Translations under genes and position numbers: made by a program | Source: Fusobacterium varium | Lineage (GTDB): Bacteria; Fusobacteriota; Fusobacteriia; Fusobacteriales; Fusobacteriaceae | DNA length: 64,000 nucleotides | Assembly (NCBI GenBank): GCA_002356455.1 | Contig: AP017968.1 | Location: 2,914,001-2,978,000 of the forward strand | Direction of reading: 5' to 3' | Shown: positions 35,881 to 45,813 of the stretch, piece by piece | How positions within the stretch are numbered: the stretch's first letter is position 1 | Layout: each line of letters begins with the position of its first letter | The notes under the pieces: generated by a model | What the model was told of the DNA's origin: nothing | What the model saw: only the letters and a program-made list of their open reading frames with translations | Database searches by the model: none

Positions 35881-37815
35881 CTATCTATTTTTAATTTTTG
35901 GGAAATATTTAGTATGTAAAAGTTCATGTGCTTTATGACTTAATGGATAATCTAAATATTTATCATATATAGCTTTAACATATGGATTTTCATGAGATCT
36001 TCTGATTTTCATTCCTCTGTCTATAGCATTAAGCCCTTCTGCTCTTTTTTCAAGTGTTTCTTGTTTTTTAACAGCTTTTGGCTGTCCTCCTCCACCAATA
36101 CATCCACCTTTGCATGCCATGATTTCAATAGCATGGAAAAATTCTTCTCCTGCTCTTATTTTATCAAGCATTTTTGCGGCTTCTTCCAATCCATGAGCAA
36201 TACCTATTCTAAGTTCTATATGACCTATAGTAAGTTCAGCTGTTCTGAATCCTTCCCAACCTCTTAGCTCTTTAAATTCTATTTCATCAAGATGAGTTCC
36301 TGTTATCATTTCAATAGTACTTCTTGTTGCAGCTTCAATAACTCCTCCTGTTCTTCCAAAAATTATTCCTGCTCCTGAATATTCTCCTAGTGGATTATCA
36401 AATTCTTTTTCTTCTACATTTTTAAGATCAATTCCAGATTCTTTAAATATTTTAATAAGTTCTCTTGTAGAAATAACATAGTCTGTATCATAGTTATCTC
36501 CTCTTGAGAATTCTGGTCTTGAAGCTTCATATTTTTTAGCAAGACATGGCATTATTCCTACTACTGAAACTCTCTCTCTTACATATCCTTTTTCTTTAGC
36601 CCAGATATCTTTTGCTATTGTAGAGAATATCTGCATAGGAGATTTTACAGAAGATGGTACATCAAGCATGTCAGGATAACTTTGTTCAATAAATTTAACC
36701 CATGCCGGACAGCAAGAAGTCAGTATTGGAAGTCTTACTGTATCATCTCCCTTATAGTATCTTTCAAGTCTTTCTTGAAATTCACTTGCTTCTTCCATTA
36801 CAGTAATATCAGCAGCCCAAGTTGTATCAAATACATAGTTTACACCTAATTTTTTTAAGGCTCCCACCAATTTTTTCTCAACATTTGTTCCAGCTTCAAA
36901 TCCAAAAGCTTCTCCAATAGCTACTCTTACTGCTGGAGCTATTTGAACTACAACAATTCTGTTAGGTGTTGCCAAATCTTTTAACAGCTTCATTGTGTGA
37001 TCTCCCTCAAATATTGCTCCTACAGGACAGGCAGCAACACATTGACCACAGTGAGTACATCTGCTTGTATCTAAAACATGTCTTTCCTTTATTTTTCCAC
37101 TGATACATTTTACTGGACATACTCTGGCACAAGCTGTACATCCTATACATTTTTCAGTTATTCTGAACTTTAAAAGATGAATACACTGACCTGCAGCACA
37201 TTTATGTTCTTCTATATGTTCTTCTATTTCTTCATAAAATTCTTCAATACTTTCCAGCACAAGATTATGTCTTTGATTTAATTCTGTCTTGATAGTCTCA
37301 GATAAACGCCTAAGAAGATATATATCTCTCATATTTGCTTTTCCTTTTGAGATTCTATCCAATATTCTCCATATTCTTTCTATTTCATTTTCCACTGATG
37401 TATATTGCACATACTCACTACGCTCTATTTTACTCATTAAAAATTCTACATAGAACTTAGCAAATGATACAATACAATCTTCTTCTGATAAAATAATAAT
37501 ATTTCTATCTATTCCCTCTGGAAATAAAGAAAAGTCAATGACTTTATCCAGACTTTTTTTTGTAAGAAATCCTCCAAAAGGTAATCCAAATTGAGCAGCT
37601 TTAAAACTTTTTTTATTTTTAATTCCACCTGCTAACCCAATTACATCATTTAAAGTTGCATTTTCTGGTATTGCTATAACTCCTGGATTATTTACTCTAC
37701 CAGCAACTACCACCATTCTGCTTCCACTATCAATGCCTTCTCTCTCTTCAATATCTTCAACAGTAGAAAATACTGATCCAAATGAACTTTGGAGAATTAT
37801 ACTTTTGCTTGTCAT
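35881..37815 (-). CDS. [FeFe] hydrogenase with N-terminal SLBB-like domain
   Basis: A 644-residue fused hydrogenase. N-terminal SLBB-like domain (about 35-75, [23 protein letters not shown]), then a NuoF-like helical 4Fe-4S region (about 105-205) in which the usual cluster cysteines are absent, then two ferredoxin clusters (Cys223/226/229/233 and Cys253/256/259/263). The H-cluster domain has all three signatures: TSCCPAW (Cys368/369), MPCLAKKYE (Cys424) and [13 protein letters not shown] (Cys568/572), with the small-subunit domain at the end. It would make or oxidise hydrogen with ferredoxin, and perhaps pyridine nucleotide partners. No maturase (HydE/F/G) or NuoE/F gene is adjacent. AGGAGG precedes the ATG. 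Confidence 0.93.
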   Translation of the reverse strand: MTSKSIILQSSFGSVFSTVEDIEEREGIDSGSRMVVVAGRVNNPGVIAIPENATLNDVIGLAGGIKNKKSFKAAQFGLPFGGFLTKKSLDKVIDFSLFPEGIDRNIIILSEEDCIVSFAKFYVEFLMSKIERSEYVQYTSVENEIERIWRILDRISKGKANMRDIYLLRRLSETIKTELNQRHNLVLESIEEFYEEIEEHIEEHKCAAGQCIHLLKFRITEKCIGCTACARVCPVKCISGKIKERHVLDTSRCTHCGQCVAACPVGAIFEGDHTMKLLKDLATPNRIVVVQIAPAVRVAIGEAFGFEAGTNVEKKLVGALKKLGVNYVFDTTWAADITVMEEASEFQERLERYYKGDDTVRLPILTSCCPAWVKFIEQSYPDMLDVPSSVKSPMQIFSTIAKDIWAKEKGYVRERVSVVGIMPCLAKKYEASRPEFSRGDNYDTDYVISTRELIKIFKESGIDLKNVEEKEFDNPLGEYSGAGIIFGRTGGVIEAATRSTIEMITGTHLDEIEFKELRGWEGFRTAELTIGHIELRIGIAHGLEEAAKMLDKIRAGEEFFHAIEIMACKGGCIGGGGQPKAVKKQETLEKRAEGLNAIDRGMKIRRSHENPYVKAIYDKYLDYPLSHKAHELLHTKYFPKIKNR

Positions 37816-38105
37816 TTGACCTCCTGATATATTTTAAATTTATTTAGTTTTAAAAATTTGACTTAAAATTCTATTAAATAGGACTTTATTTTGTAAAATA
37901 CAGTTTAACTTTCATATGCTCATTAATATTCTATCAAAAAAAATATAAATTTCAAGTTATTTTTTAATTTTACAAAAAATCTTCATTTTTAAAAGATAAT
38001 CCAATATTCTCGGTTAAATAAAAAGCAAAAAAATGTTTATTTTTTAGTCAAAATAAAAAATATTTATTCTATGAATAAAATCTATTAATTTTTATTAAAT
38101 TCATT

Positions 38106-38303
38106 TTATAATACAAAATTTAAAAGAGTTGTTAAAAAAACTACTATCATTATCTTTATCATCAAAAGTTTTTGATATATAGGCATTTTTAATGTTTCAG
38201 CATAATGTTTTAGAGTTACATATCCCTTAAATTTTTTTTGATTGTTCAAAAATAAGAAAGCATCAAAAGTTATTACAAGCAAAATTATATAGACCATATT
38301 CAT
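38106..38303 (-). CDS. small two-span membrane protein
   Basis: A 65-residue protein with two hydrophobic segments (VYIILLVITFDAFLFLN and KIMIVVFLTTLLNFVL) around a basic linker. GGGAGGATTTT directly before the ATG supports translation. I recognise no family. A terminator separates it from the DUF1456 gene upstream, so it needs its own promoter or receives read-through. Confidence 0.6.
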   Translation of the reverse strand: MNMVYIILLVITFDAFLFLNNQKKFKGYVTLKHYAETLKMPIYQKLLMIKIMIVVFLTTLLNFVL

Positions 38304-38321
38304 AAAATCCTCCCTTTAAAA

Positions 38322-38347
38322 AAAGGCTGACTTATCCTGTCAGCCTC
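38322..38347 (-). terminator. terminator after DUF1456 gene
   Basis: GAGGCTGAC pairs with GTCAGCCTT around a seven-base loop, with seven T after it on the minus strand. Confidence 0.85.
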
Positions 38348-38351
38348 ATTA

Positions 38352-38828
38352 TTAACCTCTATAATAAATAGTCAGTCCTTTTAAAAAGTTTCTGATATAT
38401 TTATCTCCACACTCTCTGTAATTCTTGTGGTCTTCTTTTCTAAAAAGCGCACTTAATTCAGAAGATGATAGCTCTAACCCTGCTAATTTAAAAATTTTTA
38501 ACATGTCATCACTTCTAAATGAAAGAGCTATTTTTAACTTCTTGAGGATGATGTTATTTATATTATTTTTATTTATTTTAACTGCTTGAACTGGTTCACC
38601 AGGTTTTGGTTCCTGTTTACCTCTTTTTAAAATAATAAGTCCATCTAAAAATGCTTCCAAAACTTTATTATTGCACTTTTCAAATCCTTCTTCATCCTCT
38701 TTCTTTAGTAGATTTAATAATTCTTCGTGCTCAATTATACAATCTGCTGATTTAAATATTTCCAACATTACAGAATCTTTTAAATTCAGTGCATACCTAA
38801 CCCTTCTTAATATATCATTGTTTATCAT
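38352..38828 (-). CDS. DUF1456 family protein (YehS-like)
   Basis: A 158-residue protein made of two DUF1456 repeats. Repeat one reads DILRRVRYALNLKDSVMLEIF, repeat two LKKLKIALSFRSDDMLKIF, each followed by a ceLsalLrkedhkny-type stretch (FRKEDHKNYRECGDKYIRNF). YehS of E. coli belongs here and has no established function. GGAGGAAAA precedes the ATG and a good promoter lies about 70 bases upstream. Confidence 0.9.
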   Translation of the reverse strand: MINNDILRRVRYALNLKDSVMLEIFKSADCIIEHEELLNLLKKEDEEGFEKCNNKVLEAFLDGLIILKRGKQEPKPGEPVQAVKINKNNINNIILKKLKIALSFRSDDMLKIFKLAGLELSSSELSALFRKEDHKNYRECGDKYIRNFLKGLTIYYRG

Positions 38829-38894
38829 TTTTCCTCCAAATATTTCTTTATAATCTATAAAATCATATTTCTGTAGATTTATTTATTCCTAATA

Positions 38895-38923
38895 ATTGTA
38901 CTCTATTTACTTATATTTGTCAA
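38895..38923 (-). promoter_or_regulatory. promoter of DUF1456 gene
   Basis: On the minus strand, perfect TTGACA and TACAAT spaced by 17 bases. Confidence 0.75.
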
Positions 38924-38948
38924 TTTAGAATGATATTTTGGGTAATAT

Positions 38949-38998
38949 AAAAACCCATAAATTTTAGAATTTTTATTCTTAAAATTATATGGGTTCAA
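38949..38998 (-). terminator. terminator after autotransporter
   Basis: AACCCATA..TATGGGTT with an inner ATTTTAGAAT..ATTCTTAAAAT stem; a T-tract follows on the minus strand just after the autotransporter stop codon. Confidence 0.8.
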
Positions 38999-39004
38999 AA
39001 AATT

Positions 39005-42000
39005 TTAAAACTTATATCCTATTCCTGCTCCTACTATCCATTCACCTTTAGTCTTATTCTTTCCAGATTGATTATATGAATCTCTTTCTACTGCATAGTT
39101 TCCCTTTACATCAAAAAGTATTCCATTTTCCAGTTCAAGTGCATATTTAGCATTCAATCCTAAGCTATGTTCATTTTTATGAGCAACTAATATATCAAAG
39201 TCGCTTCCACCTTTAAATCTTCCTGTAATATATTCTTCATCAGCTCCATCAAGTATTTTAGTATAGCTTATCCCTGCTGACAGTGTACTTTTACCTTTTT
39301 CATGAGGAATAACTTTTTTAAGGTCTGCCCCTACTTTTCCAACTGTATAATTAAACGATTTAGAATCAGTTTCTATAGCAAGAGCCTCGCTTCCTTCATT
39401 AGCTCCATCTTGATCTATGTATGTATATGATAGAGTTGCATAAGGTTCTAAGAATAGGTTCTCTCCAATATTATGAGAATATCTTCCATTCAGATAAATA
39501 TCATAAGTTATATCATTGTAGTTGTCAGAATATTTCATCACTGGAGATGCTTGACTTGATGCTACTTTATTTATTGCCATTCTGTCAGCATCATAATATC
39601 CATACTGGAATCCTGCTCCTGCTGTTACTTTTAGATTTCCTACATATTTTTTAGCATAAGCTCCCAGATACAATGTACTTCCATCTACTTTTGACCCATT
39701 AGACATATCAGATTTTAATTTATTTCCACCAATTATCACTCCAGAAGTAAGTGTGTCAGATACTCCGTATTCTCCTAGCATATATGCCCCAGTTATCTTT
39801 GTATCTGCATCCATATCAGAACTTCCTATATCATAAGTATAATATCCTTTTCCATAATATATATCTTTAGTTCCGCCATCTACATGAGTAAGTCCGCCAT
39901 ATATCATCCATTTTCCTGTATTGGCTTTAAATTGATTATCAGTCACAATATCTCTAAACATTCCTGCTGATTTTCTTGATAGTTCAGAACTGTATGAGTA
40001 AGGACTTCCTGCATAGATGTTATTCAAATATTCTATGAATGTTACTAGCTGTTCATCACTTTTGATATTAAAGTTTCCTATTAAATCATTAACTGAACTA
40101 ATTCCATGATAAATTTCATTGAGTCCTTTGTATTTAAGAATTTCAGGAATACTCCATCTAAGTACAAGTACTACTTCATTTGAATTTGCTCCAGCTTTTA
40201 TTGTATGAACTTTTGATGTAATATCAAGAGTCTCATTATCTCCCGGTACTATACTATCTTCTAAATTTATGTTTCCAAAAGTTATTATCTCTGTACCATT
40301 TGCTCCATCAAGATCTAACAACATTTTTCCACCAGTTGATGAAACTGTGATTCCTGAATCAAATAGAGCATGTCCTTTTATTTTTCCACTATCTAAATCA
40401 TTTTTATCAAGAGTTAAAAGAAGCTCTCCATCTTTTTCTAATACTATGTTATTTGTTCCAGTTATTGATAAATCACTGGCAAAAGTTACCTTTGTACCTA
40501 CATTTATATTTTCAAAATTAGATATATTGTGTGAAATATTTATACTATCTTCCATATTATCTTCTGTAATTGAAGCCGGACTAGTAACTAAGTTTGTCCT
40601 AAAAGTAAGAGTGTCAGTACCATCTCCACCATTAAGAGTTGCATTAACAATACTTCCTGCTCCTATTGTCAGTTCATCATTTCCATCTTGCATGTCTATA
40701 TCTTGAACTATAATTGATTTTTCTCCTAGTGTAAGTACATCTTTATTAGCAGTAAAAGTTACCTTTCCATTAAAATATACCTCTGATCCTCCTGTAAGAT
40801 TAACTCCATTTGTTCCCATATCTATATCTCCATTGATATAGACCTTATTTCCCAATATAATTTCATTGTTTCCATCACCTAAATCTATCTTCCCGTTTAT
40901 AGTGACATTATCTCCTGATGTGAAAGTATCTTTTCCATCTCCGCCTTCCACATCTCCATTGATGGTAGTATTATTTCCTGCTGTAATAGCATTTGTTCCA
41001 TCTTTCTATCTATACTTCCATTGACTACAGTATTTTTAAGTACTAGTGTATCAGTTTTACTGCTGTCATTACTTCCTAATATAGCAAAGGTATCAGCTTT
41101 TATCCCGCCATTTACTGTTGTATTTGTTAGAGTAAGGCTTCCACCATTTGTGCTATCAAATTCAACTGTTGTTCCATAAGCATTGATTATTGCATTTGAT
41201 AGACTGTTGCCGCTATTATCTCCTACAACTTTAAGAGTATTCTCTATTCCATTTAGAATAACCTTGTCTGTTGTAGCTTTTCCATCACTTATTGGACCAT
41301 TAATACCTGAAGCATCAGTATTATCATAAGCAATATTACTATATAATGCTCCATCTTTTATTCCAAAACTTTTTATTCCTGTTACAGCAGCACCACTAGA
41401 ACTGCTGGCTATAGTTGCTTCTACATTTCTAATAGTGTATTTAATTTCTCCAATAGTTACATCCTCATATGTGTTTCCAAAATTTCCATTCTTAGTAGCA
41501 GAACCATCTGTATTAACAATATCATAATTCTTATAGCCACCACTGCCATCAGCTGTAAAAGCTAGTCCATGGTTTTTTATTTTATTATTACCACCAGCAT
41601 CATCATAAGCAACTATTGATAAGTTGCTATTTACTACACCCCCAGCACTATCACCAGATATAAGAAGTCCATAGTTATTCGCTTCATTCATTGTTCCTGT
41701 ACTTTTTATTGCATTAGCCTTTCCATAAATAGCCCCTGTATTCAGCATATTTTTTATACTATTAGAAGTCTCATCATTTATAGCATTAGTCTCCCCAGAG
41801 ATTACTCCATTATTTACCAGATTTGTTATAACTCCTTCATCAGAATTAACTATCCCACTATTTGTTCCATGAATTACCCCACTGTTTTTCAGAGTTGTTA
41901 TCCCTTTATTAGAAGTATTACTACTATTATAAATTCCATTTCCTCTTTTTTCTGGTGTTATTAAACCTGTATTTATTAGTTCTCCTATATTTCCACCATT

Positions 42001-42621
42001 AACATTATAAATTCCAGTAGCTCCAGCATTACTTCCATCTCCTGTTATTAAACCATTATTTACTAGTCTTTCTATACTACCCCTATTATTTGCAATTCCA
42101 TACCCTGCATGCCCAGATTTTGGTCCTGTTATTAAACCATTATTTTTTATAGTTCCTGTTATAGTTCCTTTATTTGAAATACCATAGCTGCTTCCATAGG
42201 GTTCACTTCCTACTCCAATTATTAAACCAGTATTTGTTATATCTTTTACTATACTTGGTGATAAAATCATTATTCCATAACCAGACTTACTACTACCCCC
42301 ACTAGTTCCACTTATCGTTCCCTTATTTATAATATTTACTCCTGCAGCATTAACATTTATTCCACTACCTTCTCCATCTGCAGTTGTTCCAGATATTGTA
42401 GTGTTGTTTGTATAAGTTGTTGATTCTTCATCCCATATGTTTTCAGTATAGTCTTTACTGAATTTTATTCCACCAGTATCTTGAGTTATTTCTAATCCTG
42501 ATACATCTCCCCCCAGTACTGCTGTACAAGATAGAAGCATTCCCACTACTGCTCTTATCGTTATGTTTTTTCCCCTCTTTTTGTTCCCGCTTTTTACAGC
42601 CTTCATAATTTTTTCTATCAT
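39005..42621 (-). pseudogene. autotransporter adhesin-like protein, split by a frameshift
   Basis: A type V autotransporter of about 1,200 residues. The start ATG follows AGGAGG and opens a long basic signal peptide (MIEKIMKAVKSGN, then TIRAVVGMLLSCTAVLGG). The passenger is built of NxGxI/TG-type repeats (such as INKGTISG, NNGLITG and NTGLITP) and then glycine/aspartate beta-helix turns (LGDGNNEIILGNKV). The last 280 or so residues form a beta-barrel ending in GAGIGYKF with the terminal Phe needed for assembly. Near 41000-41006 the frame shifts: the first frame runs on only about 35 codons to a stop at 40897, while the other frame carries DGTNAITAGNN in perfect continuity. One base seems lost. 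As given, no barrel would be joined to the passenger. Confidence 0.85.
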
Positions 42622-42739
42622 CTTTTCCCTCCTCAAAATATGAACACATATTTTAACCTTATATAAATTCAAAAAAAATTCCAAACCTTGATTTTTAAAC
42701 ATTTTATGAACTTAAAATAGTATTTTGTTACTGTTCGTA

Positions 42740-42767
42740 ATTATATACAAGTGCGAACAGTAGTCAA
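42740..42767 (-). promoter_or_regulatory. autotransporter promoter overlapping a 19-bp repeat arm
   Basis: On the minus strand, TTGACT (42762-42767) and consensus TATAAT (42740-42745) spaced by 16 bases. The spacer and most of the -10 box are the left arm of the inverted repeat. It would give a leader of about 110 bases before the autotransporter start. Confidence 0.65.
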
Positions 42768-42919
42768 TTTATTAATTTTAAAGAATGTTTTAAAATATAA
42801 AACATTGACTTTTTTGAGAAAATAATATATCATTTATTACGTAAGTATAGTGCATTAAATTATGAGTTAAAGAAATTTTTGGTATAAGCAAAATTGTAAG
42901 TGTTCGCACTTGTATATAA
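42741..42919. repeat. perfect 19-bp inverted repeat around a 141-bp segment
   Basis: TTATATACAAGTGCGAACA (42741-42759) and its exact complement TGTTCGCACTTGTATATAA (42901-42919) enclose an AT-rich segment with a second promoter-like sequence (TTGACT 42805, TATCAT 42828, 17 apart) pointing away from the autotransporter. The left arm is also within ACTGTTCG..CGAACAGT (8-bp arms). The layout fits an invertible promoter or paired operators. Confidence 0.7.
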
Positions 42920-42948
42920 AAGTGTCCATTTCAAATGTCTCTTAAACA

Positions 42949-42986
42949 CAAAAATCCTCAATAAATTTATACTGAGGATTTTTTTA
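42949..42986 (+). terminator. terminator-like hairpin on the plus strand
   Basis: AAAATCCTCA..TGAGGATTTTTTT with an inner ATAAATTTAT stem. No plus-strand gene is upstream, so it would end only a transcript from the inverted-repeat region. Confidence 0.65.
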
Positions 42987-43023
42987 ATGAGAAAAGTTTT
43001 TTGATTTTTCAATGTTTTTTATA

Positions 43024-43056
43024 AAAAAACTCAAACTATAATAAGTTTGAGCTTTA
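43024..43056 (-). terminator. terminator after small repeat lipoprotein
   Basis: On the minus strand, AAGCTCAAACTT..AAGTTTGAGTTTTTTT, eleven bases after the stop codon. Confidence 0.8.
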
Positions 43057-43065
43057 AGTATACTG

Positions 43066-43335
43066 CTATTTTTTTTCTTCTTCTACTTCCTCTTCTCCAT
43101 CATAATTCTCATTATCCAGACCTTCTTTTTCATAATCTTCCCTAGTATATCCATTGAAATCATATCCTTCCAGATTGAATCCATCTTTGTCATATCCTTC
43201 AGGATCATATAAAGTATTAGTTTCTTTATGTTTTCCAATATTCTTTCCTTCAATATAAAATCCTCTTTCATCAGTCTGAGCTCCACAAGCACTCATAACT
43301 ATCAACAAAAAGAATATACCTATTATTTTTTTCAC
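43066..43335 (-). CDS. small lipoprotein with GYDxxG-type repeats
   Basis: An 89-residue lipoprotein (signal IIGIFFLLIVMSAC, Cys17 lipidated). The mature part is acidic and carries imperfect five-residue repeats: DPEGY-DKDGF-NLEGY-DFNGY-TREDY-EKEGL-DNENY. Such D/N-x-x-G-Y/F repeats occur in many bacterial surface proteins and phage-type proteins, with no defined function. The tail is Glu-rich. Start is GTG after GGGAGTG. The gene lies upstream of the autotransporter but is cut off from it by its own terminator. Confidence 0.75.
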   Translation of the reverse strand: MKKIIGIFFLLIVMSACGAQTDERGFYIEGKNIGKHKETNTLYDPEGYDKDGFNLEGYDFNGYTREDYEKEGLDNENYDGEEEVEEEKK

Positions 43336-43615
43336 AAAATCACTCCCTTATAATATCATTTAAGGAATTTCCCCATATATATAATACAATATTTAATAAG
43401 AAAAATCAAACATTACAAGTTAGTATTATGTATTTTAATAAAGCTAAAATAAAATTTAATATTCTATAATTCTAATTTTTCTGTAAAAAATTTTTAATGA
43501 TTTTTTTATTTCATGCTTATACTAATAATCAATTTTATAATATTCTTATTTTTTTATATTAAAAATAATTTCTATGTAATTAATTTATAAGCAATTATTT
43601 AATAAATTATTCTTT

Positions 43616-44038
43616 TTAAAGATGTATTATCTCTTTTATATCATCCAAATACTCTGAAAGTATTTTTCTATGACAGCTGTCTGCTTTATCTTCACTGCAC
43701 AAAAAACAAATATTTCCAAAATTATAATTTTTATATTTTTCTTTTACTTTTCGTTCTTTCATCAAATCTAAATAATCAATTTTAAATTTATTTTGATCTT
43801 TATTTTCTCTATATTTTACCATTATATCTTTTGTAGGAGCAAAATCCGAAATATATTCATAATCTATATTTAATATTCTTTTTAGAAAAAAATTCAAGTC
43901 ATTCATTTTTGTAAATCCACATAATTGTGTAGTATTATTTAATCTAATATCAATTACTTTAGTAACTTCATTATTATTTAACAGTGTAAAAAACTCCTCT
44001 GCATTTTTATCATTTACACCTATCGTAAAAATTTTCAT
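43616..44038 (-). CDS. DUF488 family protein
   Basis: A 140-residue protein of the DUF488 family. TIGVNDKNAEEFFTLL at the start, then VIDIRLNN and the Cys-rich ICFLCSEDKADSCHRKILSEYL at the end are typical. The CHR motif is conserved across the family and is suspected to be functional, but no activity is established. It overlaps the stop codon of the acetyltransferase gene upstream (TAATG), so the two are cotranslated. Confidence 0.88.
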   Translation of the reverse strand: MKIFTIGVNDKNAEEFFTLLNNNEVTKVIDIRLNNTTQLCGFTKMNDLNFFLKRILNIDYEYISDFAPTKDIMVKYRENKDQNKFKIDYLDLMKERKVKEKYKNYNFGNICFLCSEDKADSCHRKILSEYLDDIKEIIHL

Positions 44039-44577
44039 TACTCCTCCTTATATTTAAAAAGGCATTTTATAAAACCATTTAGTATATCATGACTAAATTT
44101 AAAACCATTATTAATATAAAAATTGTAGGCTTTATCATTTCCATTTGATACATGAACCAAAATTAAATTTACATCTGGAAAATTTTTAAACCATTCCATT
44201 GATAAATCAATCAATTTTTTTCCTAATCCTATTCCACGATAATTATCTCTGAAATATAAATTATTTATATGTCCTACTTTTTCAGGAATATCCTTCCAAT
44301 CTGGTATTAACTGAAATGGAGATTTTTTTAAATTTTCACTAAAATTGATTGTACAGAAAAGATATCCAATGGGAACATCTTTATCTTTGACTAAAAGAAC
44401 ATAATTTGATAAAGAATTTTTATAACTTGGTTCCATCCTTGTTTCAAAATTCATAGTATCAAATTTTTCCTTTCCCATATGAGCTTTTAATTTTTGAAAC
44501 TGCATAAGCTCATCACAAAGTTCTTTGCACTGCTCAAAATCTTTTTCCACTAAGACTTCTATGTTTAAAGTATTCAT
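44038..44577 (-). CDS. GNAT family N-acetyltransferase
   Basis: About 179 residues, one GNAT domain. The acetyl-CoA loop is YFRDNYRGIGLGKKLIDL and the C-terminal signature NGNDKAYNFYINNGFKF follows. The start ATG eight bases after GGAAG is chosen over an in-frame GTG three codons upstream that overlaps this site. It is the first gene of a pair with the DUF488 gene and is divergent from the HxlR regulator, which may control it. Substrate unknown. Confidence 0.84.
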   Translation of the reverse strand: MNTLNIEVLVEKDFEQCKELCDELMQFQKLKAHMGKEKFDTMNFETRMEPSYKNSLSNYVLLVKDKDVPIGYLFCTINFSENLKKSPFQLIPDWKDIPEKVGHINNLYFRDNYRGIGLGKKLIDLSMEWFKNFPDVNLILVHVSNGNDKAYNFYINNGFKFSHDILNGFIKCLFKYKEE

Positions 44578-44708
44578 TTTATTCACTTCCTTATTATTTT
44601 CAGGTACCTTTTAATAGTATTTTATTATATAATATAAAAAAAACAAGTAGGCACTATTTTGTAATCATACTTACCTAAAAGAAAGAATCTAAAATAAAGG
44701 AGTTTATA

Positions 44709-45059
44709 ATGAATAAAAAATGTCCAATTGAATATACTATTTCTTTAATTAGCGGAAAATGGAAAGTAATATTGATAAAAGAACTTTCTAAGGAACCAGT
44801 GCGTTATGGAGAATTACTAAAAGAAATTCCAGCAATAAGTTCAAAAGTCCTTATACAACATTTAAGAGAGTTAGAAGAAGATGGATTGATTGATAGAAAA
44901 ATTTTCCCTGAAATCCCCCCTAAGGTTGAATATTCATTGAATGAAAGAGGTCGAAGTTTATACAATATTTTTATTGAATTAAGAAAATGGGGATTGATAG
45001 AAGATAATAATGAAAAAGTTGAATGTAATTTCTGTGAAAAATGTAACATATTATTTTAA
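44709..45059 (+). CDS. HxlR-family winged-helix transcriptional regulator
   Basis: A 116-residue regulator. The conserved N-terminal Cys is at position 5 (KKCPIEYTISLISGKWKVIL), and RYGELLKEIPAISSKVLIQHLRELEEDGLI is the recognition helix region. The C-terminus adds a CNFCEKC cluster that is not general to the family and could bind metal or sense oxidation. HxlR proteins often sense reactive carbonyls or oxidants by Cys. The gap to the divergent GNAT gene holds GTAGGCACTA and TACTTACCTA, candidate operator halves. Confidence 0.92.
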   Translation: MNKKCPIEYTISLISGKWKVILIKELSKEPVRYGELLKEIPAISSKVLIQHLRELEEDGLIDRKIFPEIPPKVEYSLNERGRSLYNIFIELRKWGLIEDNNEKVECNFCEKCNILF

Positions 45060-45104
45060 TTTTATGACCTAATTTCTTAAAATTTATTAAAAAATTAGGT
45101 CATA
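45060..45104. terminator. bidirectional terminator
   Basis: ATGACCTAATTT pairs with AAATTAGGTCAT between converging genes, with T-rich flanks. Confidence 0.85.
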
Positions 45105-45111
45105 TTTATAA

Positions 45112-45813
45112 TTAATGCTTCTCTATATAGCTATTTAAAGTTTCATGATATACATCAATTTTTAATTCTTGTGGATCCGTTGTTTCATTCAAAAGTAAAT
45201 CTGCCATATGATGAGCTATTTTACCACCAATTGTCATTGATTTTATACATGATACACAATACACTACAACATCTTTGCAAGGCATTTGAGATGCCCTCAT
45301 TTTTTGAAATTCAGAAATTTTTTCTATAGAAATTTTAGGATAAAAATTATCACCACAACAAATTGATTCAGTTCCACTATATTTAGATTCTATAATATCT
45401 ATATTCATTTTTTTTAAAAGACTTCTTACTGCAAAATGGACTTGTGGTTTTTGTCTATATGAACATGAATCATGTACAGAAACACATTTTCCCATATAAT
45501 CAGGCAAAGGTAAATTTTCTATTCCATCCAAAATCTCCCATATAGAAATTGTTTTTATTCCCTTATATAATGTTCTGTATCTTCTGTCACAACCAGCACA
45601 ATTATTTATTATTGTTGCTCCTTCTGGTAATCCTGGATCATGATGACAACATATATTATGAATTTGAACTTTCCCAAAGTATTTGTTTAATATTTCCAAT
45701 ATTTTTTCTTCTAAGTGAGGTTTATAAACACTCAAAGCACATCCAGGGTTAAAATAGCATTTCGTCATATCAATTTCTGATATTTTTATACTCTCAATCT
45801 TATTTTTTATCAT
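45112..45813 (-). CDS. CCG-domain (HdrB-like) cysteine-rich protein
   Basis: About 233 residues with two cysteine-rich CCG domains of the kind found in heterodisulfide reductase subunit B, GlpC and LutA. Domain one has ICCHHDPGLPE and NNCAGCDRRYRTL. Domain two has HDSCSYR, ESICCGDNFYP and VVYCVSCIKSM. These bind a noncubane [4Fe-4S] or serve as an electron-transfer site. No partner subunit is adjacent, so it is an orphan and its redox partner is unknown. The ATG eight bases after AGGAG is preferred to an upstream GTG. Confidence 0.82.
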   Translation of the reverse strand: MIKNKIESIKISEIDMTKCYFNPGCALSVYKPHLEEKILEILNKYFGKVQIHNICCHHDPGLPEGATIINNCAGCDRRYRTLYKGIKTISIWEILDGIENLPLPDYMGKCVSVHDSCSYRQKPQVHFAVRSLLKKMNIDIIESKYSGTESICCGDNFYPKISIEKISEFQKMRASQMPCKDVVVYCVSCIKSMTIGGKIAHHMADLLLNETTDPQELKIDVYHETLNSYIEKH

